Assembly: GCA_016795385.1 (NCBI GenBank)
Contig: JAEUHI010000033.1
Location: 1 to 64,000 of the forward strand
Reading direction: 5' to 3'
DNA from: Verrucomicrobiales bacterium
Lineage (GTDB): Bacteria > Verrucomicrobiota > Verrucomicrobiia > Verrucomicrobiales > DEV007
DNA: 64,000 bases
In this document: positions 56,566 through 64,000 of the stretch, piece by piece
Layout of the letters: each line of letters opens with the position of its first letter
How positions within the stretch are numbered: the first letter of the stretch is position 1
The notes under the pieces: model-generated
The model's database searches: none
What the model was told of the DNA's origin: nothing
What the model saw: only the letters and a program-made list of their open reading frames with translations
Position numbers and translations under genes: made by a program

Positions 56566-57113
56566 GGGCGGGTGCAGGACAAAAAAGTCAGGCCAATCCG
56601 TCCAGCCTGGCTGGAGAAACAACCGTCATCGGCGGAAGGAACGAGTATTGGCCCCGGAGGGGCCAAAGAAGGTAGCCGGTGGTGGAGCGAAGCGGAACCA
56701 CCGGACCACCACCCCGGAAAAGAGAAGCCCGCCCCGGAGGGGCGGAAGAAGCGGACCCGCTCACGAGAGCCGTACTTCTTCGAACTTCACCCCGCCGCGC
56801 ATCACAAACTCCAGATTCTCCTCGTGAAAGGTTTGCGTCCAAGATGACGTATGCTCGCGCTTCGTGGGTACGTCGAGGAGACGCCGGAGGCTTCTCGCGC
56901 CCCTCCCGGGCGCAATCGTTTCCTAGCGTGATTGACCGGTGGTTCCGCTGCGCTCCACCACCGGCTGCCGTCTTTCGTCCCGCTGGGAAGATTCTGCTTC
57001 AAAATTTGCAGTAGATGGAACCTGGACATGAACTCCCAACGATTCATCGGGTTTCCGGCGTAGCCTGACAATTCTGTCCCGCACCCTCCGTGAGGGCGGT
57101 TGGAAAATGTTGA
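56566..57113. repeat. REP-like repeat island in a 580-bp gene-free gap
   Basis: No supported gene. Two 31-bp copies of a CCGGTGGT-...-ACCACCGG element, at 56674-56704 and 56936-56966, are in inverted orientation with one mismatch, each able to form its own hairpin. Two small perfect hairpins with core GCCCCGGAGGGGC lie at 56649-56665 and 56729-56745. The arrangement resembles a REPIN or small non-autonomous element. The open frames across this stretch are artefacts of the repeats. A CCTGACA copy is near 57064. Confidence 0.85.
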
Positions 57114-57142
57114 TTGTCTCCGCTCGATTGAGTGGGTATAAT
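57114..57142 (+). promoter_or_regulatory. promoter with perfect TATAAT, likely leaderless start
   Basis: TTGTCT (57114-57119), 17-bp spacer, TATAAT (57137-57142). Transcription would start about 7 bases on, at the ATG of 57149, leaving no 5' leader. No Shine-Dalgarno is visible upstream of that ATG. Confidence 0.7.
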
Positions 57143-57148
57143 TACCAT

Positions 57149-57691
57149 ATGAACCGGACTTGCTTGATCATCGCCTCTCTCGTAGCATTTTTCGGCGCCT
57201 CCGTTGTCAACGCCACGGACTCTCCGCTCCTCGCCGCGCCGAAGGCCGCGCCGCAACCGGATCAGCCCGACCTGCTCGTGAGTGCGCGCAAGACCAGCAA
57301 GTTTAAAGGCGATGGGGTCTACAGCAGCCGGCTCCTCACCAAACAGCGTCTCAGCCGGGTCTCCACGCCTCGTGGCATCACCAACTATTTCCGCCTCCAA
57401 AACGATTCGCAGGGGCTCATGGCGGTGCCGTATTCCCTCTTCGGCGTCAAAGGGAGCAAGTCGGACAGCCGGACCACGATCTCTTATTTCAGCGACAAAG
57501 GAGCGAACGTAACGGCCCGGGTGACGCGCGGCAGCTACGTCCTGAATATCGCCACCGACGCCGAGGCGGCCTTCCGTCAGAAAATCGTTCCGAACGGTCC
57601 GGTCATCAATGACACCGCCTACAGCGTGAGCGCGGAGAATGTCGACACCCGTTCCAAAGACACGGCCGGCGTCCTCCTGCGCCATCCCTGA
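57149..57691 (+). CDS. secreted protein coupled to the STT3-like gene
   Basis: 180 residues from ATG 57149, with a signal peptide (MNRTCLIIASLVAFFGASVV). The mature part is Lys/Arg-rich beta, with no catalytic motif I recognise. The stop overlaps the start of the oligosaccharyltransferase-like gene by one base, so the two form an operon. It could be an accessory or acceptor protein for glycan transfer (inference). Confidence 0.75.
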   Translation: MNRTCLIIASLVAFFGASVVNATDSPLLAAPKAAPQPDQPDLLVSARKTSKFKGDGVYSSRLLTKQRLSRVSTPRGITNYFRLQNDSQGLMAVPYSLFGVKGSKSDSRTTISYFSDKGANVTARVTRGSYVLNIATDAEAAFRQKIVPNGPVINDTAYSVSAENVDTRSKDTAGVLLRHP

Positions 57692-60063
57692 TGTCCGCGC
57701 CGCGTTGGCGGATCCGGGAAGGGACGGCCTTCGTCCTGTTGGTGTTGGTCTGGGCTTTGCTCCGGGTCGTCCCGTCGGTGCCGCACGTGCTGCCGGCCCC
57801 GGGGGAGACGGTCTTGCTCGGGAATGATCCCTGGTTTCACCTGCACCAACTCACCGGTGCGGTGGAGCATTTCCCGAGGATCCTGCGCTGGGATGTCGGG
57901 GCGCTTTATCCCGAAGGCAGCCGGGTCGCGGCCGCCGGTCTCTTTCATCTCGGTCTGGCCGCGGTCGCGAAAGGTCTCGGCATCCCCGCGACGGAGACGG
58001 ATGCTCTCGCTTTGGTGCTGGCTCTCTCGCCGGTGGTTCTTGGCGCGGCTTCGTTGGGATTCCTCTTTCTGTTGGCTCGCGAGATCGGGGGACGGCGTCT
58101 CGCCTGGGTGACGCTGATCGTGCGAATCGTCTTTCCTGGGGGCGAGCTCGAGCGGACGCTCTTTGGTTTCGGTGATCAACATGCGGCCGAGATCCTCCTC
58201 GTCACTGCCAGCCTCTGGGCCTGGGTGCGATGGGCGAAGGAAGGAGCGGTGGTTCGCGCCAGCTTGTGGAAACGGGGCGCGTCCGGTGTCTTTGCCGCGC
58301 TGCCGGTGGCGGTTTTTCTTTTCACCTGGTTCGGTGCACCGCTGTTCCTGGCCGTTCTCATCGTTTCCTTTTGGATGGTCGAGGGGATCGGGATTTGTCA
58401 GGGGCGACGCGAGCCGCTGCCTGCTGCGGCCATCGCGTTTTTCGCCGGAATTTTCGCGATCACCGCCCTGGTCGGACTGTCGTGGCCCGAAGGAATCATG
58501 GTGCCCGAGGCCTGGCGGTTTTCCCTCGTGGCGCTGGCAGCGCAGGTGGCGCTGATGATCGTGGTGAAAATGGTGGCGGATCGGAGCAAGGGCACGATCC
58601 GTCCCATCGCCGCGTTGGGTGTTTTGTCAGGGCTGTTGTTGCTCGTGGCGGGGGTCTTTCTCGTTCTGAATCCCCGCGTGATCTCTCTGGCGGAACAGTT
58701 TCTCGGAACGGCCAACCGCGGCGTCTCCGAGCACGCGTTGGGGCCGCAGCAGGTCTGGTGGTGGGATTACGGACTATTGCTGCCCTGGCTCGTTTTCGGG
58801 ATCGGATGGGGCATCATCCATGCTCCCGCGAAGGCGCATCGGATGGTCTTTGCAGCGATCGGTTGCTGGGTCGTTTTGGCTTCGCTCCGGTCCGATTTCT
58901 TTTACCTGACCGGTGCTCTGTCGCCTCTCGCCATTGCCTTTGGAGCGCTGCGTTTTCGTGATCGGATGATGACACGGGGAAGGCATCGCCTCGCCCTGCT
59001 GCCGGCTGGGTGTGCGGGGCTGTCGTTGCTCCTCGCGGTGGCGCTCGGATGGCCCCGGGCACCCGGCATCACGCGTGACGAGGTCGCGGACATGGTCGTG
59101 GCGACGCGCCCTTGGCGGCAATCCATGGCGTGGTTGAAGGCGGAGGCGGAGGCATCCCCGATCCTGCCGACGACCCTCGTGGAGCCTTGGAGAAAACGCG
59201 ATGGATTCTCATACCCACCCGGGACGGGAGCGGTCTTCACCCATTGGCAGTTCGGAAATCTCGTGCCGACCCTCGCGCGACGAATCGCCGTCTCGGCCCG
59301 CAGCCGCAGTCCGGAGTTCATCGAATGGTTTCTCGAAACGGATGAGGCCTCCTCCCATCGCCGCCTCGGCGCGGTCGAAGGGATCCGCTACCTCGTGCTC
59401 GATGCCACGTCCGCTTGTGACCTCTTCGCGACCGAGGCGCTCCAGGCAGGAGTGCGCGCCGCGGATCTGCAGGTCGCTGATGGCGCCCTCTGGAAAGCGG
59501 TGCCGCTCAGGTCGTACGGCGAACCCTTCCGCCAATCGATCGGGGCGAATCTCTATCTCGGCGACGGCACCGTGATGGAGGGTTATCGGCTCGTCCACGA
59601 GAGCCGGGAGCAGGTCTTTGTCCGCTACCGCCTTCTTCCGGAGGAGGCGCTCGTGACCTTGCGATCGGATCTGATCGAGGACGCTACGGAACTCGACGCG
59701 TTGAGGCCTCTCACCGGGACAGGGGAAGTCTGGCGGGAGGAGGGCGGATACCTTTGCTATTCGGGCCAGGTGCTGCCCGCGGTGAAGGTCTTCGAACGGG
59801 TCACCGGTGCGGTCTTGGAGGGCAAGGCGGTGCCGGGCGTGAAGGTGTCGCTACAGCTCTCGTTCGCAGTCTCCGGAACCGGAAGAGAAATCACCTACCG
59901 GCGTGAAGCGGTCGCGGATGTCGAGGGCAAAGTGGCGTTCCGGGTTCCTTACGCGACCGGTGCGAGAGGAGAGCCCTACCGGTTGCACCTCGGTGGGGCG
60001 GAGGTCAGGCAGGTCCGGGTCAGCGAGAAGGACATCCGTGAGGGGGCGGTCATCCCCTTTTGA
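57691..60063 (+). CDS. STT3/PglB-like oligosaccharyltransferase-family membrane protein
   Basis: 790 residues. The N-terminal part has a dozen or so TM helices with the first-loop GNDPWFHLHQL, the DxH-type motif FGFGDQHAAEILL and the WWDYG motif in QVWWWDYGLLLPW, all as in STT3, AglB and PglB. The C-terminal about 300 residues are periplasmic with no recognised module. These enzymes transfer a lipid-linked glycan to Asn of secreted proteins. If active, this bacterium performs N-glycosylation. Two TTTGTCAGG copies lie at 58394 and 58623. Confidence 0.8.
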   Translation: MSAPRWRIREGTAFVLLVLVWALLRVVPSVPHVLPAPGETVLLGNDPWFHLHQLTGAVEHFPRILRWDVGALYPEGSRVAAAGLFHLGLAAVAKGLGIPATETDALALVLALSPVVLGAASLGFLFLLAREIGGRRLAWVTLIVRIVFPGGELERTLFGFGDQHAAEILLVTASLWAWVRWAKEGAVVRASLWKRGASGVFAALPVAVFLFTWFGAPLFLAVLIVSFWMVEGIGICQGRREPLPAAAIAFFAGIFAITALVGLSWPEGIMVPEAWRFSLVALAAQVALMIVVKMVADRSKGTIRPIAALGVLSGLLLLVAGVFLVLNPRVISLAEQFLGTANRGVSEHALGPQQVWWWDYGLLLPWLVFGIGWGIIHAPAKAHRMVFAAIGCWVVLASLRSDFFYLTGALSPLAIAFGALRFRDRMMTRGRHRLALLPAGCAGLSLLLAVALGWPRAPGITRDEVADMVVATRPWRQSMAWLKAEAEASPILPTTLVEPWRKRDGFSYPPGTGAVFTHWQFGNLVPTLARRIAVSARSRSPEFIEWFLETDEASSHRRLGAVEGIRYLVLDATSACDLFATEALQAGVRAADLQVADGALWKAVPLRSYGEPFRQSIGANLYLGDGTVMEGYRLVHESREQVFVRYRLLPEEALVTLRSDLIEDATELDALRPLTGTGEVWREEGGYLCYSGQVLPAVKVFERVTGAVLEGKAVPGVKVSLQLSFAVSGTGREITYRREAVADVEGKVAFRVPYATGARGEPYRLHLGGAEVRQVRVSEKDIREGAVIPF

Positions 60064-60075
60064 CCGAATCCCGCA

Positions 60076-60345
60076 TCACTTCCGCGCGGATCGTCCCAAC
60101 ATGTGCGCGGCGACAGGCAGGGTGAGAAAGGCGAGGGCGAGGGCCACGATCGCCTTCAATCCCACCTCCCAGGTCGGGAGACGCAGCACGAAAGCCGCGA
60201 GGATGAGGGCGAAGGCCGCACCGGCGGCTTTCGTCGAAGCATGCATGCGGCTGAGGAGGTCGGGGAACCGCCACACGCCGAGGCCCGCGATCAGCGCGAA
60301 AAATCCGCCACCGAGGAGGAGGAGGGCAGAAAGAATGTCAGTCAT
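60076..60345 (-). CDS. mrpG: Mrp antiporter subunit G
   Basis: 89 residues with three TM segments. GVWRFPDLLSRMHASTKA is the conserved MnhG/PhaG motif. It is the last gene of the Mrp operon. It overlaps mrpF by 8 bp. Confidence 0.9.
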   Translation of the reverse strand: MTDILSALLLLGGGFFALIAGLGVWRFPDLLSRMHASTKAAGAAFALILAAFVLRLPTWEVGLKAIVALALAFLTLPVAAHMLGRSARK

Positions 60346-60619
60346 GATCCTTGCGCGCGAGATGGGAGGGGCTGAGGAAAAGTGAGACACCGGTGGTGCC
60401 GACGTAGAGGACCAGTCCCGCCACGAGGGCGACGTCGAGCCAGAGGGCATCGCGCTGGAGCCAACCGTGGCCGAGGGCGAGCCCGATCGCGCAGAGCGCG
60501 ATGACATCGGCGGCATTGATGCGGTCGGCGAGGGTGGGGCCGCGCCAGAGCCTCGCACCGGCGCCGCCGATGGCGACGAAGAGGCAGAGGGTGAAGAGGA
60601 GATGGACGATTTCAATCAT
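60338..60619 (-). CDS. mrpF: Mrp antiporter subunit F
   Basis: 93 residues from ATG 60619. The upstream in-frame ATG at 60646 would add nine residues and overlap mrpE further. Three TM helices with GPTLADRINAADVIAL match MnhF/MrpF. It overlaps mrpE (8 bp) and mrpG (8 bp). Confidence 0.9.
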   Translation of the reverse strand: MIEIVHLLFTLCLFVAIGGAGARLWRGPTLADRINAADVIALCAIGLALGHGWLQRDALWLDVALVAGLVLYVGTTGVSLFLSPSHLARKDHD

Positions 60620-60959
60620 GCGGCTGTCTGCGGGATCGGAGGACATCGAGGAGCGGTTCTTCGAGTCCCTCTTGAATCGTTTTCGCGAGAGGGCCCCGAT
60701 CGTCGAGCGCGTGGATTTCGAGCGTTTTTCCGGGCTCGACGTGGAGGAGCAGAGTGCCGGGTGTGAAGGAGATCAGATTCGAGATGGCGAGGATCTCCAA
60801 AGGCGACTCCACCTTCGTCGGGATCGTGACGATGCCCGGATGGATCGAGGGTCGGCGCGAGAGCACTTTTCCGGCGATCACGAAGTTCGAGATCCAGAAA
60901 TCGACGACGTATCTCGCCACGAGGACGAGGAGGGAGAGCCATCGCGGGCGTGGTTTCAT
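60612..60959 (-). CDS. mrpE: Mrp antiporter subunit E
   Basis: 115 residues with the MnhE pattern: two or three N-terminal helices and FTPGTLLLHVEPGKTLEIHALD. It is part of the seven-subunit Mrp complex that exports Na+ in exchange for H+. It overlaps mrpD by 4 bp. Confidence 0.9.
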   Translation of the reverse strand: MKPRPRWLSLLVLVARYVVDFWISNFVIAGKVLSRRPSIHPGIVTIPTKVESPLEILAISNLISFTPGTLLLHVEPGKTLEIHALDDRGPLAKTIQEGLEEPLLDVLRSRRQPHD

Positions 60960-62446
60960 GGCGAGGTGGAAAGGGTGGCAGGGTTGGTGGCGAGGAGTTG
61001 GCGGGCGGCTTCATCCGCCAGTGAGATGAGCGATCCCGGAAAGAGGCCGATGAGGAGGGTGAGCAGGCCGAGGAAAGCCACCGGCAAGAGAAGCAGGGAA
61101 CGGCGGCACAAGGAGAGCGGGCCTCCTTTTCTTGGTGAATCTTTCCAAAAGGCCTCGCTCCAGATCTTCGTCATGGAAAAGAGGGTCACGACGCCGACGA
61201 GCAGGGCGATGGCGGTGACGATCCAGGCTTCCTCCCGCATCGCCTCGCGGATGAGGAGGAATTTGGCGAAAAAGCCCGAGAGCGGAGGAATGCCCCCGAG
61301 GGAAAGCGCGGGGATGAGAAAGAGGATCGCGAGGAGGGGCGTGGCCTTGAGGAGACCACCGAGTTTGGCGAGATCCTCGGTGCGTCCGGTGGAGGCGATG
61401 GCCCCGGCCGCGAGAAAGAGATTCGTCTTCACGAAGATGTGATGGACGGTGTAGAAGAGCGCGGCGGCGATGGCACCCTGCGTCATCAGCCCGAGCCCGA
61501 GGAGGATGTAGCCGATCTGGCTCACGATGTGGAAGGAGAGGATGCGGCGGACGTGGAATTGGCTCGCCGCACCGAGGACGCCGGCGATCATCGTGGCAAC
61601 GCCGACGAGGAGGAAGATGCCGGACGTGTATCCTGACAGAAATCCAAAAGCGCCGCCGAAAACGCGGAAGAGCGCGTAGACCCCAACCTTCGTGAGGAGG
61701 CCGCCGAAGACCGCCGCGGTCGCGTAGCCCGTGTTGGGGTAGGCAGGCGGGAGCCAGAAGTAGAGGGGGAAGACGCCGGCCTTGATCCCGAAGGCGATGA
61801 GGAGCAGCGTCGCCGAGCTGAGGATCACGGGATCCGATCCGCTTGCGACGAGACGTGCCGCGACTTCCTCGAGATTGAGGTGCCCCGTCTTTCCGTAGAG
61901 GATGCCGAGACCCGTGAGAAAAAAGAACGAGGAGACCATGTTGATCACCACGTATTGGGTCGCGCCCTCGAAGACGTGCCGCCTCCGGCCGAGCACCAGC
62001 ATCGCGAACGAGGACATCAGCATCACCTCGAACCAGACGAAGAGATTGAAGAGGTCGTTGGTGAGGAAGGCACCGTGGATTCCAGTGAAGAGGAGGAACG
62101 AGAAGGTGCCGTAGCCCTTCGCCCAGAGGAGACGACCGATCTCCCCCGCCGCGAAGAGCGCCCCGGCGAAGGCGACGGTCGCGCTGACGACGACGAGGAG
62201 GGCGGAGAGGAGGTCGACCTTGAAGGTGATCCCGACCGGCCTTTCCCATCCTCCGAGGTCGAGGCGGAGCGGGCCGCCTGCCGCGCGCACGGCGAGAAAG
62301 AGCGCCACGGCCGCGGCAAGGATCAGCGCGGTGCCGGCGATCAGGATCGAGCGCGAGACCACCGGAGAACGACGCCCCATCCACGCCACGAGGGCGAGCC
62401 CGAGGGGCAGGATCACGGGCAGGGCGACGAGGGCGGATTCCATCAT
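60956..62446 (-). CDS. mrpD: Mrp antiporter subunit D (proton-channel-type)
   Basis: 496 residues with 14 TM helices, homologous to complex I ND2/ND4/ND5 subunits. Key residues of the proton path are visible: Glu in FVWFEVMLM, Lys in IAFGIKAGVFPLYFW, and the His-Lys region YTVHHIFVKTNLF. It is probably one of the two ion-translocating subunits. The start (ATG 62446 or 62443) overlaps mrpC. Confidence 0.93.
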   Translation of the reverse strand: MMESALVALPVILPLGLALVAWMGRRSPVVSRSILIAGTALILAAAVALFLAVRAAGGPLRLDLGGWERPVGITFKVDLLSALLVVVSATVAFAGALFAAGEIGRLLWAKGYGTFSFLLFTGIHGAFLTNDLFNLFVWFEVMLMSSFAMLVLGRRRHVFEGATQYVVINMVSSFFFLTGLGILYGKTGHLNLEEVAARLVASGSDPVILSSATLLLIAFGIKAGVFPLYFWLPPAYPNTGYATAAVFGGLLTKVGVYALFRVFGGAFGFLSGYTSGIFLLVGVATMIAGVLGAASQFHVRRILSFHIVSQIGYILLGLGLMTQGAIAAALFYTVHHIFVKTNLFLAAGAIASTGRTEDLAKLGGLLKATPLLAILFLIPALSLGGIPPLSGFFAKFLLIREAMREEAWIVTAIALLVGVVTLFSMTKIWSEAFWKDSPRKGGPLSLCRRSLLLLPVAFLGLLTLLIGLFPGSLISLADEAARQLLATNPATLSTSP

Positions 62447-62790
62447 GATTCCGTGTTCGCGAGGGCCGGGACACCGGCGGCTCCGATGCGGGCGCGGGTC
62501 TTTTTAAGAAGGACGAGACAAAAGGCGAGTGATCCGAAGCTGATCACGATCGCGGTGAGGACGAGGGCTTGGGCGAGGGGATCGGGGTGATCGGCGGGCA
62601 GTGTCTCCGATCCCTCGGCGATGATCGCGGTGTCGCCCCGACCCAATCCCGCCGCCGTGAAGACGAGGAGGTTGGCCGCTTGCGCGAGCAGGGCGAGACC
62701 GAGGAGGATGCGGAAAAGACCTCCTCTCAGGAGGAGCAGGGCACCGCTGCCGGCGAGCAGTCCGATGAGGATGGCGGCGAGCGTTTCCAT
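62443..62790 (-). CDS. mrpC: Mrp antiporter subunit C
   Basis: 115 residues, three TM helices, homologous to NuoK: GLFRILLGLALLAQAANLLVF and the DPLAQALVLTAIVISFGSLAF segment are diagnostic of MnhC. The ATG overlaps the mrpB-like stop and the stop overlaps the mrpD start, so translation is coupled. Confidence 0.92.
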   Translation of the reverse strand: METLAAILIGLLAGSGALLLLRGGLFRILLGLALLAQAANLLVFTAAGLGRGDTAIIAEGSETLPADHPDPLAQALVLTAIVISFGSLAFCLVLLKKTRARIGAAGVPALANTES

Positions 62791-64000
62791 CAGGAGAGCG
62801 GGGAGGGCGAGGGTTCGGAGTTTTCAGCAGCACGGCGACCTTCCATGGCCCCGTAGAGGAGGAGGACGACGCCGGCGACAACGAGGTAGACGCCGATGTC
62901 GAAAAGCAGGGGAGTGCCGAGTTTCACCTTTCCGACAGCAGGCAGGGCGATTTCTCCGCCCCACAGCGCGGCGAGGTAACCGTCACCCGAGATCAGCCCA
63001 GGCAGTCCCGAGAGAGCCGCGGTGGCGAGGCCGAGCACCATCAGGGCGGGGGCACTCAGGGCGAAGACGCGGAGAGGGGCCGAGGGCCGGGCGAGATGCA
63101 CGAGGATGGCGGACATCGCCGCGACCAGTCCGCCGATGAAGCCGCCGCCCGGGTCATTGTGGCCGCGCAGGAGGAGGTAGATCGAAAACACCAGCATCGC
63201 CGGAGCGGTGTAGCGTGCCGAGGCCGAGAGCACCGGAGATGTCCCGAGTCGTTCCGCTGGAAAAGGCGAGCGAGCGTGGCCCAGCATGGCGGAGACACCG
63301 AGCGCGGCGATCATCAGCACGGTGATCTCGCCGAGTGTGTCGAGCGCACGGAAGTCGACGAGGATGACATTGACGACATTTCTCCCATGCGCCTCCGTCA
63401 GGCTCTTCGCGGCGTGTGCGATCGAGACCGGCTCGGCCAATTGAACGTCGAAGGCCTTCAAAGTGAGGAAGGTGAAGGCCAGCCCCACCGCGATGGCGAG
63501 GGGCACGGCGATCGCCCGCGGCACCCCGGCACGGCGCTCCTCCCGCATCGCCGGCAATCCGTAGAGGGCGAGGGCGAAGAGCAGCAGGGTCAGCGTCTCC
63601 ACGAGGATCTGGGTGATCGCGAGATCCGGCGCACCGTGCAGGGCGAAAAACACGGCGATGCCGAATCCCAGGCATCCCAGGATCAATACCGCCGTCATGC
63701 GGCGTCGGCAACGCAACACGGCGATGGCGGCGACCGCGACGAACAGCAGGGTCAGGAGCACGTCCGTTCTCACTTCGCCGCGTGAGGGCAGGGTGAGCAC
63801 GTAGCCGCTCCGCCACCACGCCGCGATGAGGCCCGCCACCGCGACTGAGAAGATCACCGCGAGATAGGTGTGGAGCCGGCCCGACTGGATCGTGCGGGTG
63901 ATGACACCGGCACCCGTGAGAAAACCCGCGAGTCCGGATCGAAAGAGGGTGACGCCGCTCCACATGGTCGCATCGCGGAGGAGATTGCCATAGCGCGAGA
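62790..64000 (-). CDS. mrpA: Mrp antiporter subunit A/B fusion (3' part)
   Basis: About 403 residues of the C-terminal portion. The 5' end is off the right edge and the frame stays open to the last base. First comes the tail of MrpA, including the DUF4040/MnhB-linked part [21 protein letters not shown], then a complete MrpB domain ending in [21 protein letters not shown]. MrpA and MrpB are separate in Bacillus, and fused forms are common in other phyla. It is the first visible gene of the Mrp operon. Confidence 0.9.
   Translation of the reverse strand, partial: SRYGNLLRDATMWSGVTLFRSGLAGFLTGAGVITRTIQSGRLHTYLAVIFSVAVAGLIAAWWRSGYVLTLPSRGEVRTDVLLTLLFVAVAAIAVLRCRRRMTAVLILGCLGFGIAVFFALHGAPDLAITQILVETLTLLLFALALYGLPAMREERRAGVPRAIAVPLAIAVGLAFTFLTLKAFDVQLAEPVSIAHAAKSLTEAHGRNVVNVILVDFRALDTLGEITVLMIAALGVSAMLGHARSPFPAERLGTSPVLSASARYTAPAMLVFSIYLLLRGHNDPGGGFIGGLVAAMSAILVHLARPSAPLRVFALSAPALMVLGLATAALSGLPGLISGDGYLAALWGGEIALPAVGKVKLGTPLLFDIGVYLVVAGVVLLLYGAMEGRRAAENSEPSPSPLS

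Noticed and set aside
56588-57071. Open frames on both strands in the repeat island
   Set aside because: They consist of translated REP-like repeats (for example PVVPLRSTTGYLLWPLRG). Such hypothetical proteins are annotation artefacts.

Overview
The window is GC-rich, densely coded chromosomal DNA with no rRNA, tRNA or CRISPR array that I can see. The gene set points to a member of the Verrucomicrobia or the wider PVC group. The indicators are a DUF1592-type cytochrome gene, a Cys-type sulfatase, a DUF5722 secreted glycosidase-like protein, a type II pseudopilin, a fused CcoNO cbb3 oxidase, an STT3-type oligosaccharyltransferase, and intergenic REP-like repeats of the CCGGTGGT...ACCACCGG kind. 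The group assignment is inference from gene content.

Layout. 1-4.7 kb (minus): the N-terminal part of an FkbH-ACP-KS-AT polyketide synthase that runs off the left edge, preceded by an omega-amidase. 4.9-8.7 kb: a small membrane protein, an ABC exporter, a DUF4190 protein, a TIM-barrel isomerase and a nuclease-fold secreted protein. 8.8-17.1 kb (minus): a complete cbb3 oxidase operon in the order ccoS, ccoNO, ccoQ, ccoP, ccoG, a 42-aa membrane peptide, a SafE/DsbD-2-like protein and a copper P-type ATPase. 17.4-19.9 kb: a divergent kinase-like TPR receptor whose catalytic Asp is replaced. 19.9-25.4 kb: a large secreted metzincin with FN3 modules, an aquaglyceroporin and CorA. 25.5-30.6 kb: a four-gene cluster (KAS III, MBL hydrolase, adenylate-former, NAD epimerase) resembling an ole pathway, followed by nadD and thioredoxin and closed by a clear terminator. 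30.7-42.3 kb: a plus-strand run of mostly secreted catabolic or envelope proteins. 42.4-45.1 kb (minus): an operon of GAF protein, cytoplasmic subtilase and membrane-anchored L,D-transpeptidase. 45.2-47.2 kb: tandem secreted nucleoside hydrolases. 47.3-48 kb: a toxin-antitoxin pair with an operator-like inverted repeat. 48-50 kb: a ribose-type ABC permease and binding protein without an ATPase gene. 50-54.9 kb: a SUKH protein, a pseudopilin split at a 12-base homopolymer, an FAD oxidoreductase, an SRPBCC protein and a DUF429 protein. 55-60 kb: a secreted protein, an aldo-keto reductase, a repeat-rich intergenic island, then a small secreted protein coupled to an STT3-like transferase. 60-64 kb (minus): an Mrp/Mnh Na+/H+ antiporter operon that runs off the right edge.

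Two whole-window observations stand out. First, the 9-mer TTTGTCAGG occurs at least 13 times (9 plus, 4 minus) where base composition predicts well under one. It lies in different reading frames and forces codons that are rare here, with TTTGTTAGG-like variants that account for three TTA leucine codons. This looks like a DNA-level signal (Chi-like, segregation or uptake type) that none of the genes explains. Second, two promoters (47.3 kb and 57.1 kb) place the predicted transcription start on the ATG, which suggests leaderless mRNAs.
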